NCBI GenBank assembly: GCA_013204455.1
Contig: JABMNW010000183.1
Location: forward strand, 1-42,656
Reading direction: 5' to 3'
DNA from: Acidimicrobiaceae bacterium
GTDB lineage: Bacteria > Actinomycetota > Acidimicrobiia > Acidimicrobiales > Ilumatobacteraceae
Length of the DNA stretch: 42,656 bases
The notes below the pieces were generated by a model. The model saw only the letters and a list, made by a program, of their open reading frames with translations. It searched no databases and was not told where the DNA came from. A program made the translations under genes and the position numbers. Shown piece after piece: positions 18,646 to 29,151 of this stretch; position 1 is the stretch's first letter; each line of letters opens with the position of its first letter.

Positions 18646-20706
18646 TCAGTCTCTCGAAAACCGTTCAGCCGATTCGCTCGCGTAGTGACACGCGGTTCCG
18701 TGTTCCGCTGATGAAAGCACATACGGAGTTTCCTTCGAGCACTTTTCCCGTGCCAAATCACAATGCTGGATGTAGGCGCAACTATTCTCGCCAGGGGAAC
18801 CGAACTCCATATTATTTACTTTTTGAATTCTTTGTCGAGTGCGCTCGATTTTCGGATCTGGAACTGGGACGGCAGAAATTAGTGCTTGCATATATGGATG
18901 CTCAGGGTGGACGAAGATTTCGTCGGCTGAGCCCGTTTCCACGATGCGACCCCGATACATCACTGCAACACGGTCGCAAACGTGGCGCACTGTGGATAAA
19001 TCATGCGATATGTATAGATAAGAGAATCCTTTGGCGCGTTGCAAGCTCGCTAGCAAATTGAGGATTTGACCGCGCGCAGACATGTCCAAAGATGCAACTG
19101 CTTCGTCAGCAATAATCAATTTGGGATCGGTTGAAATTGCGCGAGCAATTGCGATTCGTTGACGCTGACCACCAGACAATTCTGATGGTCGACGACGTGC
19201 CATCGACTCCCTAAGACCTACCTCAACGAGAAGTCGCGCAACGTTGTCTCGAAAGTCTTTCGCTTTTCCTCCGTCTCGCAAGACCAATGGCTCGCTTATG
19301 ATCTGCTCAATTGTCATTACCGGATTCAAACTGTCACCCGGATCCTGAAAGATAAATTGAACATCTCCTTTAGGTGATTTCTTTTCGGAAGTTTGGAGTT
19401 CACTACCGTGGACAAAAATTGAGCCTGAATCTTTTGACTCGAGCTCAACAATTAATCGCGCCAAGGTGGTTTTTCCAGAGCCAGACTCACCAACGAGACC
19501 AACTGATTCTCCTTCATGAATCAAAAGATCAACGTCTCGAACAGCAATAACTTGAGATCTATTGGCAGCAAGAAGTGAGCCGCGTCGAAACGTCTTGGAA
19601 ACTTTTTGAATCCTAACAACTGGTATGGCCCGATCAAACTCTCGCACTAGTCGCTTAGATGCATCGGTCGAAGGAAGATTGAATTTAACCTCAACTTGCG
19701 TGGCACTGCCACGAATATCAGCAACCGATCTGACTTCGTGCGAAAAATGACAGGCAACCCGACCGCCCGTTGGCAGTGCTTTCATTTCAGGAGTGGTTGA
19801 CTTGCAGAGATCCCTGCCCTTTCCAAAAGTACATCGAGGTTCGAAAACGCACCCAGAAAGTTTCTCAGTTAGGTCTGGCAACGTACCTTCGATACTGTCG
19901 AGTTCATGCTTCCTGTCAGCCCAAATATTTGGAATTGCCGCGAGCAAAGCTTTTGTGTATGGATGAGATGGTGTTGAATAAATTTCATCAACGGATCCGG
20001 TTTCGACAATATTTCCTGCATACAAGACCATCACACTTTGAGCAAATGACGCAACAAGAGCCAAGTCGTGTGTAATCAGCATTGTCGACATCTCACCGCT
20101 CTCACTTAACCTTCGAAGAAGGTCAATCACGGTTGCTTGAGTAGTTACGTCAAGCGCACTCGTTGGTTCGTCAGCGATCAGAAGTGATGGCCTTCCAGCG
20201 AGTGCCGCTGCAATCATCGCTCTCTGACGCATTCCCCCTGATAGTTCATGTGGGTATTGTCTGGCTACTAGTTCCGGTCTCGGGATTTCAACTTGCGTTA
20301 GAAGTCGATGTACTTCGGACTCAAATTGGTCTGATGAAACAATTTCATGAACCTTGAGGACTTCAGTAATTTGGCTTCCAATTGTGCGAAGAGGATCGAG
20401 TGATGCCTTCGCATCTTGAAACACCATTGCAATTTTCCTACCCCGCAAGGCTCGCACTTCACTCAGATTATTCATATTTACTGTTGAGTCATCAAGTTCG
20501 AGGTTCTCGAATATGACCTCTGCGTTGCGTGGCAATAAACCCATCAAGGCCAATCCAAGTGTGCTCTTTCCTGATCCAGATTCTCCGACAACTGCAATTC
20601 GATGTCCGGCTGGAATCGCGAACGAGAGCGCATTAACGGCGAGAAGTTTCGCTTCGCCAAGTCGATAATTAACACTAAGTTCTGAGATGGATAATTTTCC
20701 AGACAC
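18646..20706 (-). CDS. Dipeptide/oligopeptide-type ABC transporter, fused DppD-DppF-like ATPases
   Basis: Two Walker A motifs (GESGSGKSTL, GESGSGKTTL), two LSGG signatures, two Opp/Dpp C-terminal Cys motifs. Confidence 0.93.
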   Translation of the reverse strand: MSGKLSISELSVNYRLGEAKLLAVNALSFAIPAGHRIAVVGESGSGKSTLGLALMGLLPRNAEVIFENLELDDSTVNMNNLSEVRALRGRKIAMVFQDAKASLDPLRTIGSQITEVLKVHEIVSSDQFESEVHRLLTQVEIPRPELVARQYPHELSGGMRQRAMIAAALAGRPSLLIADEPTSALDVTTQATVIDLLRRLSESGEMSTMLITHDLALVASFAQSVMVLYAGNIVETGSVDEIYSTPSHPYTKALLAAIPNIWADRKHELDSIEGTLPDLTEKLSGCVFEPRCTFGKGRDLCKSTTPEMKALPTGGRVACHFSHEVRSVADIRGSATQVEVKFNLPSTDASKRLVREFDRAIPVVRIQKVSKTFRRGSLLAANRSQVIAVRDVDLLIHEGESVGLVGESGSGKTTLARLIVELESKDSGSIFVHGSELQTSEKKSPKGDVQFIFQDPGDSLNPVMTIEQIISEPLVLRDGGKAKDFRDNVARLLVEVGLRESMARRRPSELSGGQRQRIAIARAISTDPKLIIADEAVASLDMSARGQILNLLASLQRAKGFSYLYISHDLSTVRHVCDRVAVMYRGRIVETGSADEIFVHPEHPYMQALISAVPVPDPKIERTRQRIQKVNNMEFGSPGENSCAYIQHCDLAREKCSKETPYVLSSAEHGTACHYASESAERFSRD

Positions 20707-20712
20707 GAAAGG

Positions 20713-21597
20713 TCACACCCCGCCAAGATTTTTCGTGTTGCCGATAATCCCCTGATTGTCCCCGAACTTTCGTCTGAATCCTTCACCGATAAGGATGTAC
20801 GCACCAGCAACCATCGTGACGCAAACTCCAGGTCCAACCCCATACAACGGGGCCTGGTAAACAAAACTAAACGCGGCGCGTAACATATTTCCCCAACTTG
20901 GGTCTGGAGGTTGCGCCCCGAGGCCGAGATAACTCAACGATGATGAGATAAGAATTGCGCTTGCAGAAAGCACACTTGCGGCCACCAATAAGGTCGGCAT
21001 TGAGTTTGGCAGAATGTGTACACGAACAATGTGTGCTGTTGACGCACCAGATACTCGACTCGCCTCCACATACCCGCGCACGCGAAGAACAAGACCACTG
21101 CCTCTGCTAAATCGTGCCATCGAAGGGGTCATCACTAAAGCAATCGCGAGAATCTGCACCCACTGAGCACGACCAAAAATCACTATCAAGAATAATGCAA
21201 GGACTATTGTCGGAAATGAAAGAAACACGTCAACTGTCCTCATTGTGATTGTGTCCAGACGGCCCCCTATGTATCCAGAGAACAATCCAATTAATGTGCC
21301 GAGGATAAACGCCATCGCCGCGGCTGAAACACTCGTAAGAATATCTGCTCTCGCCGCGTAGATGACTCGACTCAAGAGGTCACGGCCAATTTCGTCTGTG
21401 CCTAGTAAATACCGTCCCGACGGTGTCAAGAATGGCTTATCTAATATTGCCAGCGGACTGTGAGGTGCAAAAACCGAAGGCAGTGCGGCTAAGACTAAGA
21501 AAGGAGCCAACATCAGAACCCCGTAAATCAATGGCTTCGGTTGTCCCAACAGAAACTTTATTTTGCGCTGGATAAGAGATTCTTTTGCGCCGTTCAA
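20713..21597 (-). CDS. ABC transporter permease (DppC-like)
   Basis: HSPLAILDKPFLTPSGRYLLGTDEIGRDLLSRVIYAAR; VSGASTAHIVRVHILPN. Confidence 0.92.
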   Translation of the reverse strand: MNGAKESLIQRKIKFLLGQPKPLIYGVLMLAPFLVLAALPSVFAPHSPLAILDKPFLTPSGRYLLGTDEIGRDLLSRVIYAARADILTSVSAAAMAFILGTLIGLFSGYIGGRLDTITMRTVDVFLSFPTIVLALFLIVIFGRAQWVQILAIALVMTPSMARFSRGSGLVLRVRGYVEASRVSGASTAHIVRVHILPNSMPTLLVAASVLSASAILISSSLSYLGLGAQPPDPSWGNMLRAAFSFVYQAPLYGVGPGVCVTMVAGAYILIGEGFRRKFGDNQGIIGNTKNLGGV

Positions 21598-22610
21598 GAC
21601 TTCCTCCGAGTGCGTGGGTCAACAAGCTGATAAATAATGTCAACAATGAATGCAACCACGACATAAGAAAATGCCGTCAATAAGACAGCCGCTGCAACAG
21701 TGTTGTAATCCTTAACTTCAACGCTCTTTACAATTAAGGCTCCTAGTCCTGGCCAACTAAAAACTGTCTCAACAATAACCAGACCGCTTATCAGCGACCC
21801 AGCCACCAATCCAATTACTGTGATAGTTGGCAAGGCCGCATTTGGCAATATATGACGATAGACAACCGCTCTCTCGCTGATGCCACGTGCGCGCGATGCA
21901 GTAACAAATGCCGAATTTTCGGCATCACGTAGTCCAGAGTAGAGGTATCGAAAGAACAATGCGATTTGCGGTAATGCCAAAGTGAGCACTGGAAGTATCA
22001 AAAAGCGAATGTGCTCCCATTTGTCTTCGCTAAATTCGACGTATCCTGCCGCCGGCAACCAATTCAATTTGCTCGCCCCAACGATCACCAAAATTAACCC
22101 AAGCCAAAATGCTGGCATAACTAAAAGAAGAGTCATTGAGCCTTGAACCGCACCTCTAACTGCACGAAATCGCGTCCGAAAGGCGAGAAGCGAAACCATG
22201 AGACTTCCCAGAACCCCAGTTACAACTGATAGAAATCCTAATTCAATCGTTGGCCACAATCTCGAACCAATAAGATCCGTGACCTTTAAACCCTGATATG
22301 TAAAACCAAAATCGCCTTGGAGTACCTGCTTAAGCCATAAAAAATATTGTTGCCATAACGGCTTATCGAGACCTAGTTGCTTTGTCAAAGACTCGACGAT
22401 CCGCTCACGTTCTTCTGGTGAGAAATTTGGCAATGGTCCGATTCGTGCGTCAACTATATTCCCTGGAGTAGCGCTAAGAATTAAGAACGTTAATAACGAA
22501 ACCGCCAGCATTACGAAAAGCAATTGAGCGAACCGTCCCAATAGCGACTTAGCCATCGCAATCTGATGGGGATGAATCCTCCAACTCCTAGTCGGTGAAT
22601 TCATCCCCAT
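21594..22610 (-). CDS. ABC transporter permease (DppB-like)
   Basis: LGLDKPLWQQYFLWLKQVLQGDFGFTY; TASRARGISERAVVYRHILPNAALPTITVIG; RRxDPRTRR end. Confidence 0.92.
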   Translation of the reverse strand: MGMNSPTRSWRIHPHQIAMAKSLLGRFAQLLFVMLAVSLLTFLILSATPGNIVDARIGPLPNFSPEERERIVESLTKQLGLDKPLWQQYFLWLKQVLQGDFGFTYQGLKVTDLIGSRLWPTIELGFLSVVTGVLGSLMVSLLAFRTRFRAVRGAVQGSMTLLLVMPAFWLGLILVIVGASKLNWLPAAGYVEFSEDKWEHIRFLILPVLTLALPQIALFFRYLYSGLRDAENSAFVTASRARGISERAVVYRHILPNAALPTITVIGLVAGSLISGLVIVETVFSWPGLGALIVKSVEVKDYNTVAAAVLLTAFSYVVVAFIVDIIYQLVDPRTRRKS

Positions 22611-22652
22611 CGCAATAACACTAAATGTATTCTGATGAACAGTTACTTAGTA

Positions 22653-24344
22653 TCAGTTAAAAATTGCCTGATCCCAGAAGACGTCACCAAATCCATTCGA
22701 AGCAACTCCGGTTAGGTTTTCTGGCAACACCAATCCCACCGGCGCGCCAAATCCCATTAGGGCGATTGCGTCATCAACGAACATCTTCTCTGCCTGAGCA
22801 AGAAGAGCATCGATTTCTGGTGAATCGAATGGCGTTGCATTTACTTTGCGATAAAGCTCTGCTACGGCTGGAACAACATCGCCTTTCTTATACTTGCTCT
22901 TGATTGAGGATGGGTTTACCAAATAATCGAAGAAGTTTTTACTTGGGAACGGAAGGTTCCCCGCATTAAACGTGATCCCCTCCCACGATCCATCTCCGTA
23001 TGTTCGTGCTAGCCAATCCGACGCCGGCGCAACTTCTACGCTGCTCTTAATTCCTGCAGCCTTGAAGCCTTCAAGCATGACTTGCGCTGCCGCAATGCCA
23101 TCCTGGTAGCCCTCGATACAGAGAATTGGAACGGTGATATCAGACTTGCCAATATCGGCAAGCATTTGTTTTGCTTTGGCTGGGTCGTATGTAACTTCAT
23201 CGGCATCAACACCCGAGTTGACAGCAAATAACTTGAACGGGTTCCACGTATGCGGCGTGCCTAGCCCACCAAATGCGGCTTGGTTGATGGCTTCGTTGTC
23301 AAAGCAGTATCGCAATGCTTTGCGAACTTCCGGGTTATCAAGTGGGGCCTTACCCATCTGGATAATCCACCAATACGCATAAGTACCAGTTGAACTAACG
23401 GTCGTACCTGCCACATCAGAGACTGCCGAGAGATTCTTTGGCGCCACGTCATAGACCGCATCAATCTGTCCACTTCGAAGACTGGTTGCCGCTGTTGCTG
23501 GATCTTTAAAGAAAGCCCAACTTAGGTTTGTGATTGGTGGTACTCCCGCCCAGTAGTCGGCATTTGCAATACCGTCCAAGCCAGTTCCACTGGTGAACTT
23601 AGCAAGTTTGTATGGTCCCGTACCTAATACTTCATTGGCGAAGTTCACCTTGCCGAACGATTCATTTGGCGCAACAAGAACTGGCTGCGGGTTAATCAAG
23701 AATTCAACTCGCTCGGTTGTGTTGACTTCAACTGTATAGTCGTCAACCGCGACTGCCGACACCCATTGGCTCGGTGTCATGAGCGGACGACCGGCTGTCG
23801 AGGCGATCAACTTCTCGTCGCTACGTGCGGCGATTGAGTAGGCGACATCCTTTGCTGTGAGCGGCGTTCCGTCATGAAACTTGACATCGTTTCGAATCTT
23901 GAGAACCGTCTTAAGCGGATCTGTCGTATCCCATTCAGTCACGAGCCATGGCAATAATTTTCCTGATGGATCTTTGCGCACCAGTGGGTCGTAAAACATG
24001 AAACCTAAGTTCTGCGACCAGACATAACCTTGAATTGCGAATGGGGTAAGTCCCTCAATTACCGCGTTCATTCCGACCGTCAGCGTGTCTTTGGTCGAAA
24101 CTATTGGCGCCGTCGTGTCAGAAGGAGCGACTGTGTCTGGGGTTACGGCTGCAGTTTTGTCTGCGGTCGATGTTGAGTCGTTATTACTGCAAGCAGCGAA
24201 TACCATCGCACCGATTGACGCACCGGAGAGACCTAGGAACGCACGTCGACCGATAGATTTATTTTTAGTTGTTTCTTCAATTTTCTGCTCGACTACTTTG
24301 TCCATTTTCATTCCCCCATTTTCTATGTGGTATGCCTTTTGCAA
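22653..24344 (-). CDS. ABC transporter substrate-binding protein, family 5, Tat-type lipoprotein
   Basis: SIGRRAFLGLSGASIGAMVFAAC N-terminal Tat/lipobox signal; VKFHDGTPLTAKDVAYSI. Confidence 0.9.
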   Translation of the reverse strand: MQKAYHIENGGMKMDKVVEQKIEETTKNKSIGRRAFLGLSGASIGAMVFAACSNNDSTSTADKTAAVTPDTVAPSDTTAPIVSTKDTLTVGMNAVIEGLTPFAIQGYVWSQNLGFMFYDPLVRKDPSGKLLPWLVTEWDTTDPLKTVLKIRNDVKFHDGTPLTAKDVAYSIAARSDEKLIASTAGRPLMTPSQWVSAVAVDDYTVEVNTTERVEFLINPQPVLVAPNESFGKVNFANEVLGTGPYKLAKFTSGTGLDGIANADYWAGVPPITNLSWAFFKDPATAATSLRSGQIDAVYDVAPKNLSAVSDVAGTTVSSTGTYAYWWIIQMGKAPLDNPEVRKALRYCFDNEAINQAAFGGLGTPHTWNPFKLFAVNSGVDADEVTYDPAKAKQMLADIGKSDITVPILCIEGYQDGIAAAQVMLEGFKAAGIKSSVEVAPASDWLARTYGDGSWEGITFNAGNLPFPSKNFFDYLVNPSSIKSKYKKGDVVPAVAELYRKVNATPFDSPEIDALLAQAEKMFVDDAIALMGFGAPVGLVLPENLTGVASNGFGDVFWDQAIFN

Positions 24345-24373
24345 CCAACTTGTTCATAAAGTATGACACAAAC

Positions 24374-24387
24374 TGGAAACGATTGCA
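24374..24387. promoter_or_regulatory. Candidate LacI-family operator
   Basis: TGGAAACGATTGCA, between divergent substrate-binding protein and dmfA-like genes. Confidence 0.65.
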
Positions 24388-24484
24388 AATTTTCTGGCTT
24401 TCTCCATAGTCTGAAGAATTGCCAAGACCGGCTGGATGCTAGAGTCAAATACATGCTAGAACCCTTGAAAAGTAGGGTTTAATC

Positions 24485-24772
24485 GTGTCAGACTTACGAT
24501 TGGCAACAGAGTTTCGAGATCATCCGTTTGGTTGTCATAGCCTTGAATTACAAGCCCTGCTTGACTTGATGCGATCTCAGCCAATTGCTGGAAAGCATTT
24601 TCTGTTTATGTCCAAAACCCAAGAACAATGGATTCTGGGACGTTTTTCAATTGAGATCCCAGTAAGGCCAGTGCTTGACTGGACGACCGTCTTTACCGAC
24701 ATTCGGGATGCCGAGTGGCATGTTTTTGAAGTCCGCTGGAACGATCTTTACGGCTCGGATCTAAATATATGA
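24485..24772 (+). CDS. Small protein, candidate N,N-dimethylformamidase light (alpha) subunit
   Basis: 95 aa, overlaps the large subunit start by 4 nt (ATGA); size, position and composition fit the light chain of DMFase; no decisive motif. Confidence 0.55.
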   Translation: MSDLRLATEFRDHPFGCHSLELQALLDLMRSQPIAGKHFLFMSKTQEQWILGRFSIEIPVRPVLDWTTVFTDIRDAEWHVFEVRWNDLYGSDLNI

Positions 24773-26958
24773 GTGTCGAACGGTGCCCTTTGATCCTCGG
24801 GTATGCATCGCGACGAAGTGTGCGAGCCGGAGAACGAATCGATTTTTTCGTAAGTAGTAAAGACTCTGACAGTTACAACGCCCAGATTGTCAGAATTATT
24901 TCGCCCGATATTGGGCCAATTGGTCCAGCATTTAAGCAGTTCGAGATTGACGCACCATTAAATGGACCCCATCAGGGAAAATTCCAACCAATTTTGCCAG
25001 GGTCTTACGCCGACATATCTGGACCATTACCGATTGCCACAGAATTCGCTATCGATCTCTTGGTATACCCCACGCTGCTTAACTCTCGAACTCAAGTAAT
25101 TATCGAAATCAGTTCAAATTCTGGAAGTGTTCTAGAAGTTAATCATTCCTCCGAAACAGGTCTAACAGCTCGGCTTTCGCAGTCTGGCGAAATTGTCTGT
25201 ACCACATCGATCAATTTACTTCGCGAACGCATGTGGAGAGAAATACGAATTTCAATAGATCCATCAAAAAGAATAATGACACTAAATTCAAATCCGATTT
25301 CAAATATTTCTCAGATGACGACAAAACCTCAACAATCCACAGGCGATTGGAAGAAAGACTTTTTGTTCGAGTGGCACGACTCAAGCATAAAACTTGCTGC
25401 ACGGAAATCGCCATTATCCGATCGCCATGATCCTTCATCCACATTCAACGGAAAGATTGAACGGCTGAGACTATTTTCTTCAAGTAATCCCGCGCAATCT
25501 CAGACCCCAATTGCCGAGTGGGATTTTTCTCTGGATATTCCGTCAAATCAAGTCACAGATATTGGAAAATATCATCTAGATGGGACTCTGCACAATATGC
25601 CCACGCGGGGTATCCGTGGATCAAAATGGTCAGGAAATACTCTTTCTTGGGTCCAAGAGCCAGAAAGTTACGCGGCAATCCATTTTCACGAGGATGACGT
25701 TGCAGATGCCAAATGGCAACTTTCGCATCACTTTCAGGTGCCAGAGGAATTAGCAAGCGGGTGCTACGCATTGCGCCTTAGTCCGACCAGTGGCGAGTCT
25801 CCAGATTTCTATGTCCCATTTTTTGTTCGCCCGATGCTCAACAAACAAAATTCAAAAGTTGCCTACTTGATTCCGACAACTACCTATGGGGCTTACGCGA
25901 ATATGAATCTACGAGTTACTGCACAGTTCAATGAACTAGCCCATGGCCGACTAACTGTTTTGGACAGTACTGACTTCTTGCTTCTGACAATGCCAGAACT
26001 TGGCAAGTCAACATACGACGTACATAACGACGGAAGCCCAGTTTTGTATTCCAGCATGAATCGGCCCGTGACGAACTTCCGCCCAAATGGGAGAATTTAC
26101 AAATTTTGTCTAGATCTAATGATCGTTGATTGGTTTGATTCGATGAACATTGGTGTCGACATCATTACCGATGATGACATACATCATGAGGGACTGGATT
26201 CTCTTAAGGACTACACCGTGTTAGTTACTAGTACTCATCCTGAATATATTACGCATGCGCAATCTGATGCCATACGAGGTTTCACCGAATCTGGAGGCCG
26301 ATTGATGTATCTAGGTGGAAACGGTTTCTACACAGCAGCCGAAATCTCATCAACTGATCCAGATATTGTCGAAGTGCGTCGACCCGGCCAAGACAATCTT
26401 TGGCGAGTCGACCATACAGAGGGGGTATTCAGCACGTCCGGACTTCCTGGAGGACTCTGGCGGAACCTTGGTCGATCGGAAAATGGACTCGTTGGTGTTG
26501 GCTTCATTACGCAGGGATTCGACGAGTGCACCTTTTATCGCCGAAACGTTGCTAGCAAAGACCCTCGACTTTCTTGGATTTTTGAAGGCATTGGATTCGA
26601 CGAATTAATTGGCAATTTTGGAATTCTTCAGGGTGGCGCCGCAGGATATGAGATAGACCGACATGACTTCGCCAGGGGATCACCACCACAAAGTGTTGTC
26701 GTCGCTTCTTCATCAAACCACAGTCCTCTTTACGGCCTAATGGTCTCCTCAATTTTGGATACCTTGCCACAAACTGGCGACTCACAAGATCCTATTCGTG
26801 CAGATATGGTCTTTTTTGAAACGAATAATGGTGGGGCGGTATTCTCGGTTGGCTCAATTGCCTGGGCTGGAAGTCTTAGCCACAATAATTACGACAACAA
26901 TGTCTCACGTTTGACGCTAAACGTACTCCAACGGTTTTTGGATAAACAAAACTTTTAA
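24769..26958 (+). CDS. N,N-dimethylformamidase large (beta) subunit-like protein
   Basis: 729 aa; AYLIPTTTYGAYANMN, YSSMNRPVTNFRPNG, GRLMYLGGNGFYTAA, VFFETNNGGAVFSVGSIAWAGSLSHNNYDNNVSR: DMFase large-subunit architecture as recalled. Confidence 0.78.
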   Translation: MSVERCPLILGYASRRSVRAGERIDFFVSSKDSDSYNAQIVRIISPDIGPIGPAFKQFEIDAPLNGPHQGKFQPILPGSYADISGPLPIATEFAIDLLVYPTLLNSRTQVIIEISSNSGSVLEVNHSSETGLTARLSQSGEIVCTTSINLLRERMWREIRISIDPSKRIMTLNSNPISNISQMTTKPQQSTGDWKKDFLFEWHDSSIKLAARKSPLSDRHDPSSTFNGKIERLRLFSSSNPAQSQTPIAEWDFSLDIPSNQVTDIGKYHLDGTLHNMPTRGIRGSKWSGNTLSWVQEPESYAAIHFHEDDVADAKWQLSHHFQVPEELASGCYALRLSPTSGESPDFYVPFFVRPMLNKQNSKVAYLIPTTTYGAYANMNLRVTAQFNELAHGRLTVLDSTDFLLLTMPELGKSTYDVHNDGSPVLYSSMNRPVTNFRPNGRIYKFCLDLMIVDWFDSMNIGVDIITDDDIHHEGLDSLKDYTVLVTSTHPEYITHAQSDAIRGFTESGGRLMYLGGNGFYTAAEISSTDPDIVEVRRPGQDNLWRVDHTEGVFSTSGLPGGLWRNLGRSENGLVGVGFITQGFDECTFYRRNVASKDPRLSWIFEGIGFDELIGNFGILQGGAAGYEIDRHDFARGSPPQSVVVASSSNHSPLYGLMVSSILDTLPQTGDSQDPIRADMVFFETNNGGAVFSVGSIAWAGSLSHNNYDNNVSRLTLNVLQRFLDKQNF

Positions 26959-26963
26959 GAAGG

Positions 26964-27911
26964 CTAGACGAACGGCGCAGGAAACGCAGGGGGCATCTCG
27001 GAAACTGACACCCAGCCCGGTCGAGCGCCAATGATCCGATCGATGGAATTAGCAACCATATTCTGCGACCCGATTTGGGCTCCAATTCCCGGTCGAATCT
27101 TGATCGAATGCAACGGCTTTTGATTCATCATCAGGTCAATATCGTCGCCCGGATCACGTTTGATCAACGGCAAGGCGACATGACCAAAAAAATGGGCAAT
27201 GAACCACGGCTGCCCTTCAACAATTCCCGTATAAGTCTGATTTACCCCAGCGCTTTGACCCTTTTTAATAGTCATACGACCGGATATCTCAATATCTTCA
27301 TCGGTGATGACTGGTATAAGTGTTTTCTCAATCCGATCAATTTTTACACCGAGAGCGTTTGCCACTACATGAATCGATTGGGGGAATCCAGCGTGACCAA
27401 GAATTTCTTCATGCTCAACTGCCTCTGCAAATTCTTCGGATGTCTTACCAACGCCAATACGGCGCAGAACTGTTACTCCAAATCCGGAAATATCAACGAC
27501 TCTACGAACATGGATTCTGCAATTACGAGGCACAGCGCCGAGTATCGTCAACACCAGCGCGTCAAAAATAAGGCCAGGATTTACACCAGTTCCGGAGACT
27601 GACACTCCTTTTTCACATGCCAGCGCGTCAAGACGACTTGCAAGTTCACTATCAACAATAAATGGAAACGCGGCTTCTTCCGCAGAAATCAAAACATTCG
27701 AACCAGCACTTATGGCTTCACGAGCATCTTCTGCCACATCACGCAAGCGAGTCGTAGTCGCGATAATCACAACATCAGCTCCGGACTTGAGTGCTTTGTC
27801 TCGTTCCGTACGTCCATATGGTCCACTTACATTGAGAGATGGACGTTCAGACAAAAGTTTGGCAACACTCGTTCCTAGCTGACCAGCACCATAGATCGAA
27901 ACTGTCGTCAT
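26964..27911 (-). CDS. Dihydrodipicolinate reductase-like/2,4-diaminopentanoate dehydrogenase-like oxidoreductase
   Basis: VSIYGAGQLGTSVAKLL; VSGTGVNPGLIFDALVLTI. Confidence 0.75.
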   Translation of the reverse strand: MTTVSIYGAGQLGTSVAKLLSERPSLNVSGPYGRTERDKALKSGADVVIIATTTRLRDVAEDAREAISAGSNVLISAEEAAFPFIVDSELASRLDALACEKGVSVSGTGVNPGLIFDALVLTILGAVPRNCRIHVRRVVDISGFGVTVLRRIGVGKTSEEFAEAVEHEEILGHAGFPQSIHVVANALGVKIDRIEKTLIPVITDEDIEISGRMTIKKGQSAGVNQTYTGIVEGQPWFIAHFFGHVALPLIKRDPGDDIDLMMNQKPLHSIKIRPGIGAQIGSQNMVANSIDRIIGARPGWVSVSEMPPAFPAPFV

Positions 27912-27930
27912 CCGAGTACTTCCATCACAA

Positions 27931-29151
27931 TTACTTCTTCCCGATTTCTACTGGGAGCTTTCCAACAAATCGATCGAAAAAGCGAGCTTCGGGATGAACT
28001 TCGGAAGTTAAGCGAACGCCCGGTGCTTGAAGAAGAAACTGTGATGTTGCCATTTCCGCCTCTCTTCGAGCTAGCTGATAGCCCATACAAAAGTGACTGC
28101 CCATTCCAAACGCCATATGTCCCGATACGCCGTTTTCGTGGATGCCACCCTTGCGTTCAACACCCATGAAGAGATCCGTTCGATCTGGATTGAATGATTC
28201 GGGTTCAGCAAACACCGAATCATCAGTATTTGCTGAACCAAGGCAGATCACCACGATCGAATCCTTTGGAATAGTGATGCCATACAACTCGATTTCGCAA
28301 TTGGTCATACGGTCTTCATTAATAATCGGACCATCGCGCCTCAGGGATTCAGAGAACGCTCTTGATATACGGGTTGGATCATTTCTACAGGCTTCTAACT
28401 GGTCAGGATCCGACAGTAAATTCCACCAAAAGTTTGCAATTCCTGTGTCAGTAGTTGGTCCACCTGCGACGAGCAAGAAACTTATAAACGAACAAATCTC
28501 ATCATCGGTAAGCGATTGCCCATCTGCTTGAGCATGCACAATTCGTGAAATGAGATCAGTGGTTGGCGCGTCTCTACGACTCGAAATTATTGGAGCAAGA
28601 TATTCAGCAAATTTGCGATGAGCCGACGCTCCGCGCTCAATCATCTCCGGCGTACTGCCAATCGCAGCAAGAATCGTGTTTCCTATATCAAAGACAAAGT
28701 CATCGTCCTTTTCTGGAATACCAAGCAAAGCAGTGATGACAGTTGACGGGAGTATATTCGTCATAGATTTAACTAAATCAACATTATTTTGCAAGAATAT
28801 TTTTTCCCCGATTCTTTCAATTGATCTTCTTATAAATTGTTCATACCCATCCAAACTCTTACCCACAAAAGCAGGAGCGACGATAGTTCTTTCACGAATA
28901 TGTCGAGCACCGTCTAATTCAGCAAGTGTTCGTCCAAAGATAGGTCGAAATCGTTCGATATAAGTTCTGGTGGAGTACCTTTCATGGTCACGCAATACAG
29001 CCATCACGTCCGTGTAACGAGTCAATATCCACCGATGTTCATTTGAATCATAAAATAACGGTTGCTCATCGCGCATCTGCCTCCAGATTGGAAACGGGTT
29101 GTGCTTATACTCCTCCGAAGAGAAATCATCAACCGTTATTTTTCTGGTCAT
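27931..29151 (-). CDS. Cytochrome P450
   Basis: FGMGSHFCMGYQLARREAEM heme motif; ESLR ExxR motif; I-helix LLVAGGPTTDTG. Confidence 0.95.
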   Translation of the reverse strand: MTRKITVDDFSSEEYKHNPFPIWRQMRDEQPLFYDSNEHRWILTRYTDVMAVLRDHERYSTRTYIERFRPIFGRTLAELDGARHIRERTIVAPAFVGKSLDGYEQFIRRSIERIGEKIFLQNNVDLVKSMTNILPSTVITALLGIPEKDDDFVFDIGNTILAAIGSTPEMIERGASAHRKFAEYLAPIISSRRDAPTTDLISRIVHAQADGQSLTDDEICSFISFLLVAGGPTTDTGIANFWWNLLSDPDQLEACRNDPTRISRAFSESLRRDGPIINEDRMTNCEIELYGITIPKDSIVVICLGSANTDDSVFAEPESFNPDRTDLFMGVERKGGIHENGVSGHMAFGMGSHFCMGYQLARREAEMATSQFLLQAPGVRLTSEVHPEARFFDRFVGKLPVEIGKK

